Origin: UBA1740 sp045612385
GTDB taxonomy: Bacteria > Bacillota > Clostridia > Oscillospirales > CAG-272
Reading direction: 5' to 3'
Length of the DNA: 64,000 nt
Assembly: GCA_045612385.1 (NCBI GenBank)
Contig: JAZKYZ010000022.1
Location: 1 to 64,000, forward strand
The position numbers and the translations under genes were made by a program. Below are positions 59,224 to 64,000 of this stretch, piece by piece. The notes below the pieces were generated by a model that did not search any database, was not told the DNA's origin, and saw only the letters and a program-made list of their open reading frames with translations. The first letter of the stretch is position 1. Every line of letters begins with the position of its first letter.

Positions 59224-59703
59224 ATGGGAGAATACCACGCTTGCGCATTCAGTGGGCATCGCACGATTCCCTATGGTGAGCTTAACACCCTTCGTGGGCT
59301 AATCGACCGAGCAATCGCATATGCCTATCAAATGGGATGTCGCACGTTTTATAATGGTGGCGCCATTGGGTTTGATATCGAAGCAGCAGAGCGCGTGCTT
59401 CTCTTTCGCGAAAGTCACGATGACCTGCGTCTTGTCCTTCTTCTTCCCTGCAAAAACCAGGATGAAAAATGGAACAGCGCGCAAAAGAAGCGATATCACA
59501 GCGTCCTCTCCTCTGCCGACGAGGTGCAATATATCAGCGACAGTTATACCCCAGACTGTATGAGAGAGAGAAATGCCGCGCTCGTCAAGAATGCCGATAT
59601 GCTAATCGCTTATCTCTCTCATTATCATTCAGGGGCTGCGCAAACGGTCAATATGGCAAAACGAAAGGGCATCCCCACCTACAACCTTTATAATCAAAAG
59701 TAG
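59224..59703 (+). CDS. SLOG-fold (DUF1273/YspA-like) nucleotide-binding protein
   Basis: A 159-residue Rossmann-like protein of the SLOG group, related in fold to DprA and LOG. CAFSGHRTIPYG near the start, FYNGGAIGFDIEAAERVL near residue 40, LLPCKNQDEKWNSAQKKRY near 78, and NADMLIAYLSHYHSGAAQTV near 120 with the GGT-type loop. SLOG proteins bind nucleotides or nucleic acid, some in stress or defence systems; this stand-alone form has no effector beside it. AAGGAG 7 bases before ATG 59224. Confidence 0.82.
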   Translation: MGEYHACAFSGHRTIPYGELNTLRGLIDRAIAYAYQMGCRTFYNGGAIGFDIEAAERVLLFRESHDDLRLVLLLPCKNQDEKWNSAQKKRYHSVLSSADEVQYISDSYTPDCMRERNAALVKNADMLIAYLSHYHSGAAQTVNMAKRKGIPTYNLYNQK

Positions 59704-59712
59704 CAATTCCTC

Positions 59713-59741
59713 TTGACATTTGATTTCTTCTCATTTATAAT
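59713..59741 (+). promoter_or_regulatory. Promoter of the yerC-like gene
   Basis: TTGACA (59713-59718), 17 bases, TATAAT (59736-59741). Exact consensus. Confidence 0.9.
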
Positions 59742-59784
59742 GTTTCGTATAGTAAAGCGCTAAATCGTTCGTGGAGGATACAGA

Positions 59785-60087
59785 ATGAAAAATGTATTTG
59801 ATGAAAACACAAATGCTCTTTTTGAGGCGATTCTTTCCCTGAAAACCACTGAAGAATGCGAAATGTTTTTCCAGGATATTTGCACCATCAAGGAGATTCA
59901 GGATATCTCGCAGAGATACGAGGTTGCCAGAATGCTCGCCGAAGGAATTTCCTATCAGGAAATCGCTGGTGTTACGGGCGCCTCTACGGCGACCATCAGC
60001 CGTGTCAACAAGGCGATACAATATGGCGAGGGTGGTTATCAGATTGCGCTTGAGCGAAGAAAGAAAAGTAAAACGAAAAAGCAGTAG
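59785..60087 (+). CDS. yerC: YerC/YecD family TrpR-like transcription regulator
   Basis: A 100-residue helical DNA-binding protein with the TrpR fold. Dimerisation part (EAILSLKTTEECEMFFQDIC) and helix-turn-helix (DISQRYEVARMLAEGISYQ to ASTATISRVNKAIQYG) match YerC/YecD; the tail is basic (ERRKKSKTKKQ). It should be a regulator but lacks the classic tryptophan-binding set as far as I can judge, so it is not simply a tryptophan repressor. The shikimate operon in the same window may be a target, but nothing links them. GTGGAGG precedes ATG 59785. Confidence 0.88.
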   Translation: MKNVFDENTNALFEAILSLKTTEECEMFFQDICTIKEIQDISQRYEVARMLAEGISYQEIAGVTGASTATISRVNKAIQYGEGGYQIALERRKKSKTKKQ

Positions 60088-60147
60088 TTTAAAAGCGCAA
60101 ACCTCACCAAACAGCCGAAAAAAATCTTATGATTTATAATATCAGAT

Positions 60148-60187
60148 AAAAAAAGTTGCCTCGACAGTATCGAGACAACTTTTTTTA
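60148..60187. terminator. Bidirectional terminator
   Basis: AAAAAAGTTGCCTCGA pairs with TCGAGACAACTTTTTT (one mismatch) between convergent genes. Confidence 0.85.
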
Positions 60188-60198
60188 TTCAATTGTGA

Positions 60199-60627
60199 TT
60201 ACTTGAATACGAACCACAGGAGTATGTAAAGTAAAATCAGGAAAGGTGTGCAGAAAAGGAAAATCAAAATACCTGTGGTGATTTTGTCCCAAATTGCTGC
60301 CTTCTGTTTTCTGGTGAGGGTCGGGAGATGTAATTTCTTTTTCACCCATTCCCAGCCTTTGTCCAGAGCCTTATGACATTTGCCAAATATATTTTCAGCA
60401 TATACCTTCGGGTAATAGTACGCTTCTTCGTCTTCTTCATCTCGGGGTTGCACTTCAACTTTGGATTCCTCTGCACTCTCATCCTGCGCGATAGGGGAGT
60501 CCTCCTCAAAGGATACTTCGGCCGTGCTATCCACCGTTTCTTCAGAAACGACTTCACTTTCAGGTGTCACATCAGCAGCTTCTGCCACCTCTACTTCCAC
60601 CTCTGTGGTATTGGTTGTGTCGCCCAT
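60199..60627 (-). CDS. Unknown acidic protein with C-terminal membrane anchor (142 residues)
   Basis: Not recognised. Residues 1-75 are disordered and very acidic with T, S, V and E runs (TTEVEVEVAEAADVTPE). A tyrosine-rich joint (EEAYYYPKVY) leads to a basic helical part (KALDKGWEWVKKKLHLPTLTRKQKA), given by its ends KALDKGWEW and LTRKQKA, and one membrane helix at the end (TGILIFLFCTPFLILLYILL). GGAGG 8 bases before ATG 60627 fixes the start. Its own promoter and terminator make it a single-gene unit. A tail-anchored cytoplasmic protein is the best reading. Confidence 0.6.
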   Translation of the reverse strand: MGDTTNTTEVEVEVAEAADVTPESEVVSEETVDSTAEVSFEEDSPIAQDESAEESKVEVQPRDEEDEEAYYYPKVYAENIFGKCHKALDKGWEWVKKKLHLPTLTRKQKAAIWDKITTGILIFLFCTPFLILLYILLWFVFK

Positions 60628-60709
60628 TGGCCTATCCTCCATTATCAATCATTGCGATTTATCTTAATGCAAGAGCAAACCCTTGCAGTAAACTTCGCTT
60701 TCTGTCTTA

Positions 60710-60738
60710 ATTATAGCATATAATCTTTAGTAAGTCAA
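60710..60738 (-). promoter_or_regulatory. Promoter of the acidic membrane-anchored protein gene
   Basis: Minus strand TTGACT (60738-60733), 17 bases, TATAAT (60715-60710) with extended TGC. Confidence 0.85.
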
Positions 60739-60773
60739 TAATTTTTTATAATTTTTTTCTATTGTTTATCTAC

Positions 60774-60802
60774 TTGCTTTTTTTGCGTATTTATGATAAA
60801 AT
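60774..60802 (+). promoter_or_regulatory. Promoter of the CYTH gene
   Basis: TTGCTT (60774-60779), 17 bases, TAAAAT (60797-60802) with extended TGA. Confidence 0.7.
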
Positions 60803-60836
60803 AAAAGGGTAGAAGATGAAAGGAGATGTTGTTATT

Positions 60837-61343
60837 ATGGCAGTCGCAATCGAAACCGAGAAAAAGTTTATTATCAGGATACCTTCCGTTTCTCTTTTGG
60901 AAAAAGAGGAGGGGTACCGAAAGAGCGAAATTACCCAGACATATTTCTTTTCGCCCTCAGGCGTGACACACCGTGTCAGAAAAAGAGAGTTTGAAAACGA
61001 GGTCATCTATACCGAAACGAAAAAAACACGAATCTCAAAAATGAGCGTGATTGAGGACGAAAGAGCGCTTTCAAGCGAAGAATACGAGGAGCTTCTCGCC
61101 ACGCAGGAGATCATTGGCACACCTCTTTCTAAAACCAGACATATTTTTCACTACGATTCACATACAATCGAAATTGACATCTACCCATTTTGGAAAAAAA
61201 GTTGCATCCTTGAGGTAGAACTAAAGAGCGAGGACGAACAAATTTCCCTTCCCCCATACATTGAAATTATCGAGGACGTGTCCGGCTCGCGCGAATATTC
61301 CAACTATACAATGTCACTGGCTTTTCCAAAGGAAAGAATTTAA
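60837..61343 (+). CDS. CYTH-domain protein (triphosphate-binding tunnel family)
   Basis: A 168-residue protein. IETEKKFII at the start is the E-x-E-x-K signature of CYTH/triphosphate tunnel enzymes (class IV adenylate cyclase, thiamine triphosphatase, inorganic triphosphatase). Alternating charged strands follow: HRVRKREF, YTETKKTRISKMSVIEDERAL split as YTETKKTR and VIEDERAL, KTRHIFHY, EIDIYPF and ILEVELKSEDE. The tunnel arginines, lysines and glutamates are present, so it should bind a triphosphate with metal. Substrate unknown. AGGAG lies 11 bases before ATG 60837; ATG 60816 is in frame and is the alternative start. Confidence 0.85.
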   Translation: MAVAIETEKKFIIRIPSVSLLEKEEGYRKSEITQTYFFSPSGVTHRVRKREFENEVIYTETKKTRISKMSVIEDERALSSEEYEELLATQEIIGTPLSKTRHIFHYDSHTIEIDIYPFWKKSCILEVELKSEDEQISLPPYIEIIEDVSGSREYSNYTMSLAFPKERI

Positions 61344-61353
61344 GTTTAACAAC

Positions 61354-61388
61354 AAAAAGGAAGACTCACCGGGAGTCTTCCTTTTTAT
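61354..61388 (+). terminator. Terminator of the CYTH gene
   Basis: AAAAAGGAAGACTC-ACCGG-GAGTCTTCCTTTTT, a 14-bp stem. Confidence 0.9.
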
Positions 61389-61453
61389 TATACAAGCGCA
61401 AGGAGCGCCTCGTGAAGTGCAAGGAGGGGGGGCTGCTGATGTTGAAAGTAAAA

Positions 61454-61489
61454 CAAAAAAAGGACTATCACCGAGCGATAGTCCTTTTT
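61454..61489 (-). terminator. Terminator of rimO-pgsA
   Basis: AAAAAAGGACTATC pairs with GATAGTCCTTTTTT around ACCGAGC; placed 22 bases past the pgsA stop. It would work on either strand. Confidence 0.88.
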
Positions 61490-61510
61490 TAAATTGCCAA
61501 TAGCGAAAAA

Positions 61511-62101
61511 TCATTTGTTTGTGTCAATATGAGGCAGGTATGCCTTCAAGTAATCCATACCGGAGAATACGGTCGAAAATGCCATAATTCCCATAATAAC
61601 ATAGGAGGCAATTCTTCCCTCCCAAACAAGGGGCTCTATGAGAATGATAACCGTACCGACCATTTGGGAGACCGTCTTGATCTTACCAAACAGACTGGCG
61701 GCAACCACGATACCACTTTTACCAGCAACCACAAGGCGAAGGCTCGTCACAGCGAGTTCACGGAAGAGGATCAGCAGAACGAGAGAGAGGAATATGTAAG
61801 CGCAGGTGGTTTCTCCTCTGATAAACATTAAGGCATTGATGGCTATCATTGAGGCGATTACCATAAACTTATCTGCCAGTGGGTCAATGAATTTTCCAAA
61901 GTCGGTAACAAGATTATATTTTCTTGCGATTTTACCATCCAGCATATCGGTCAAGGCAGTGAGCGCATAAACGATAGTCGGTACGATCGCGCCCCAAAGA
62001 TAGATATCCCGCATCATAAGAAGCGAAACAACAAATACGGGAACAAGGAGAACACGAACAAACGAGAGAATATTCGGAACATTTAAAGCAGTACTTTTCA
62101 T
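61511..62101 (-). CDS. pgsA: CDP-diacylglycerol-glycerol-3-phosphate phosphatidyltransferase
   Basis: A 196-residue membrane enzyme making phosphatidylglycerol phosphate. The CDP-alcohol phosphotransferase signature DMLDGKIARKYNLVTDFGKFIDPLADK, given by DMLDGKIAR and FGKFIDPLADK, lies near residues 52-78; four to five spans. ATG 62122 overlaps the rimO stop (TAATG), but AAAGGAAAT 7 bases before ATG 62101 and the family start MKSTALNVPNILSFVRV support the shorter form. Uses the CdsA product encoded at 52.7 kb. Confidence 0.94.
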   Translation of the reverse strand: MKSTALNVPNILSFVRVLLVPVFVVSLLMMRDIYLWGAIVPTIVYALTALTDMLDGKIARKYNLVTDFGKFIDPLADKFMVIASMIAINALMFIRGETTCAYIFLSLVLLILFRELAVTSLRLVVAGKSGIVVAASLFGKIKTVSQMVGTVIILIEPLVWEGRIASYVIMGIMAFSTVFSGMDYLKAYLPHIDTNK

Positions 62102-62121
62102 TATGATTTCCTTTCTGTCCA

Positions 62122-63450
62122 TTATCCAAGACGGAAGCCCCAGAGGTCATAGTCGACAGCTTCATTTATCTTCACCTTGACGAAGGTGCCTTCAGGAATG
62201 CGAGTTTTGGAGGTGAAATAGATTTTCGCGTCTACATCAGGAGCATCTCCATACGAGCGTCCGTAGTGACACTCTGCAACAGGGTCATAGCCCTCGACAA
62301 GAACGGTATAGGTTTTTCCGATTTTCTTTTGATTTTGCTCCTCTGTAATGGTGAGCTGTGTTTGCATCAGGATATCGTATCTATCCTGCTTCACCTGCGC
62401 ATCCACTGCGCCATCAAACTCATAGGCAGGGGTGCCTTCTTCCGGAGAATAGGTGAAGGCGCCAAAGCGCTCGAACTTCGTTTTCTTCACGAACTCGCAA
62501 AGTTCAGCGAAGTCCTCCTCCGTTTCACCAGGGAACCCGACCATTGCCGTAGTACGGAGAACGATATCAGGTACACGACGGCGAAGTTTTTTGATGGTGT
62601 CGACAATCAGCGCTTTTCCACCGTGACGATTCATTCTCGTCAGGACACTGTCGGAAATGTGCTGAATGGGAATATCCATATAAGAAAGAAGCCTATCGTT
62701 TTTCGCCATCTCCTCAATGAGATCGTCGGTAATTTTATCGGGATAACAATAAAGCAAACGAATCCAAGGAATTTTCGTTTCTCGGCAAATGGCACGAACC
62801 AGATCGGCGAGTTTGTATTCCCCGTAAATATCCAATCCGTAACGAGTGGTGTCCTGCGCAATGAGGTTAAGTTCCTTAACGCCAAGCGCTTCCAGTTCCT
62901 TTGCCTCTGCGACGATATCTTCTATCGTACGGCTACGCATTCTGCCTCGTATCAGGGGAATGGCGCAATAGGTGCAACGGTTGTCGCATCCCTCGCCAAC
63001 CTTGAGGTAGGCAGTATATTCGGGCGTGGTCAAAATGCGCTCGCCACCAAGTGGAGAGGTTTCCTTATCCAAAAAGGAAGAATACTTTTCCCCACGCATA
63101 ACGGCATCACACGCCTCACGAATTTTCGTAAGACTTCCGACGCCAAGTATCGCATCAATCTCGGGCATTTCTTTCATTACTTCTTCCCGATAACGCTCAA
63201 CAAGGCATCCTGTTGCTATGATATGTTTACATTTTGCGTGTTTTTTCAGCCACGCGATGTCTAAAATATTTTCAATCGACTCTTGTTTGGCACTCTCAAT
63301 AAAACCACAGGTATTGATAACAACAATCTCTGCTTCCGTTTCATCAGGGGTAATCTCGTACCCACCTTCATAGAGAATGCGTAGCATCACTTCGGTATCT
63401 ACAAGATTTTTAGAACAACCAAGTGATACAAAACCGACTTTTGTTTTCAT
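62122..63450 (-). CDS. rimO: Ribosomal protein S12 methylthiotransferase RimO
   Basis: A 442-residue radical SAM enzyme that adds a methylthio group to an aspartate of ribosomal protein S12. N-terminal domain with three cluster cysteines (GCSKN, NTCGF, ATGCLVERY), radical SAM motif CDNRCTYCAIP near residue 148, IAQDTTRYG, and a C-terminal TRAM domain (VLVEGYDP to KINEAVDYDLWG). RimO rather than MiaB is supported by the start KVGFVSLGCSKNLVDTE. The pgsA gene follows on the same transcript, a frequent pair in Bacillota. Confidence 0.95.
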   Translation of the reverse strand: MKTKVGFVSLGCSKNLVDTEVMLRILYEGGYEITPDETEAEIVVINTCGFIESAKQESIENILDIAWLKKHAKCKHIIATGCLVERYREEVMKEMPEIDAILGVGSLTKIREACDAVMRGEKYSSFLDKETSPLGGERILTTPEYTAYLKVGEGCDNRCTYCAIPLIRGRMRSRTIEDIVAEAKELEALGVKELNLIAQDTTRYGLDIYGEYKLADLVRAICRETKIPWIRLLYCYPDKITDDLIEEMAKNDRLLSYMDIPIQHISDSVLTRMNRHGGKALIVDTIKKLRRRVPDIVLRTTAMVGFPGETEEDFAELCEFVKKTKFERFGAFTYSPEEGTPAYEFDGAVDAQVKQDRYDILMQTQLTITEEQNQKKIGKTYTVLVEGYDPVAECHYGRSYGDAPDVDAKIYFTSKTRIPEGTFVKVKINEAVDYDLWGFRLG

Positions 63451-63487
63451 ACGTTACTCCCTTCGGGCTATGCCCAATTTTTGCTTT

Positions 63488-64000
63488 TTAATGGATGTGG
63501 AACATTTTTAAAATCTTCTCTCTGAAGCGTGAGAGGTAGATGCGCACAAGGACGCCAATCAAGAGATCATAACAGATAAAAGAGAGATTGGAAAGTCCAT
63601 ACAGCACCCATATCATCCACGAAGGACCACCCTCCGTCAGGTCGACACCGAGAAGAAGGGTGACGAGGAAGAAGATAATAACGAGGGTGACATTGAGCCA
63701 CACAAGTTTAAGCGGCCACCAGAAAATACGCTTCGTTTTTTCAATCCATCCTTTCAGGATGGGATAAAAGCCAAAGAGAAATAAATAGACCACCCAAAAA
63801 TACCTTGTCGGGAAAAAGAGGAAGGACAAAAGTGAACTGGCAAGCCAGGTGAGATAGGTATATGGAGGTCCGATTTCGACATAGACAAAAACCATAAAGA
63901 GCGAAGAGAGCATCAATACAGAAAGGTCAATGTCACCGAGAAAGGATGCGACGGCGAGCATCGCCACCGTCATTGCGCACATCAAGGCGCTAAAGGTAAG
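63488..64000 (-). CDS. Conserved Clostridial membrane protein (partial)
   Basis: The C-terminal part, at least 170 residues, of a membrane protein whose start lies past the right edge: the frame stays open to 64000 (LTFSALMCAMTVAML). About five spans; the stretch YLFLFGFYPILKGWIEK is a motif I recall from an unnamed membrane protein common in Clostridia, together with LKLVWLNVTLVI after it. The tail is basic. It ends 38 bases before the rimO ATG and may share its transcript. Function unknown; a small-molecule transporter S component is possible. Confidence 0.55.
   Translation of the reverse strand, partial: LTFSALMCAMTVAMLAVASFLGDIDLSVLMLSSLFMVFVYVEIGPPYTYLTWLASSLLSFLFFPTRYFWVVYLFLFGFYPILKGWIEKTKRIFWWPLKLVWLNVTLVIIFFLVTLLLGVDLTEGGPSWMIWVLYGLSNLSFICYDLLIGVLVRIYLSRFREKILKMFHIH

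Noticed and set aside
62266..63264. 332-codon plus-strand frame opposite rimO
   Set aside because: Antisense shadow of a gene with all radical SAM motifs.
1..64000. Prophage, insertion sequence or integrated element
   Set aside because: No transposase, integrase, terminase or flanking repeats; gene content is core metabolism throughout.

Overview
The window reads as an ordinary stretch of core chromosome from a Gram-positive-type bacterium of the Clostridia (Bacillota), with mid-range base composition, AT-rich gaps, sigma-A-like promoters very close to TTGACA-N17-TATAAT, strong AGGAG ribosome sites, U-tailed hairpin terminators, a PolC-type DNA polymerase, a ribosomal L10 leader, a preQ1-I riboswitch, QueT, a YtvI/AI-2E-like membrane protein and paralogue-rich small unknown proteins. 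No phage, transposase or CRISPR array was found. Closer placement than Clostridia is not supported by what I can see.

Layout. 1-7.1 kb: the start of a secreted protein that leaves the window, a ROK glucokinase, a lipoprotein metallopeptidase of the M3 type, and an ABC exporter cotranscribed with a membrane-anchored XRE regulator. 7.1-11.6 kb: peptide breakdown (M18, M20/PepD and M29 peptidases). 11.7-21.8 kb: a complete, tightly coupled chorismate operon (chorismate mutase-AroB fusion, AroC, AroE-AroK fusion, AroQ, AroA, DAHP synthase) followed by plsY, a methyltransferase, tsaE, tsaB and rpiB. 21.8-31.9 kb: MecA-like adaptor, riboswitch-controlled queT, YidD with an extra membrane segment, an unknown 834-residue zinc-ribbon protein, rplJ-rplL with leader, homoserine dehydrogenase, an AGCS amino-acid symporter, a Gfo/Idh/MocA oxidoreductase and two small proteins.

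32.0-33.1 kb is the most unusual part. It holds a tRNA-Gln gene converging on a tRNA-derived repeat, a second copy of that repeat, a 17-bp tandem repeat, a short promoter-SD-terminator unit with no evident reading frame, and a structured RNA locus where the 3' half of a tRNA lies upstream of its 5' half. Joined in swapped order the two halves give a near-complete cloverleaf with a G3:U70 pair and an 8-base anticodon loop, and the flanks of the unit can pair with each other. This is my candidate for an undescribed system.

33.1-44.7 kb: an unknown 676-residue protein, a cation:proton antiporter, L28, a DUF6873-like protein overlapping an AI-2E-type permease, a cyclophilin, an SbcD/YhaO-YhaN-like nuclease-ATPase pair, a YfcE-like phosphodiesterase, and three small unknown genes in a row. 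44.8-55.7 kb, minus strand: the envelope and translation operon pyrH-frr-uppS-cdsA-dxr-rseP-ispG-polC (no rpsB-tsf in front). 55.9-64 kb: a split transketolase, an unknown membrane protein, a SLOG-fold protein, a YerC/TrpR-like regulator, a CYTH phosphohydrolase-like protein, pgsA, rimO and a membrane protein cut by the right edge.

Positions of starts were chosen by ribosome site and overlap; protein calls rest on motif recognition by eye, without any database search.
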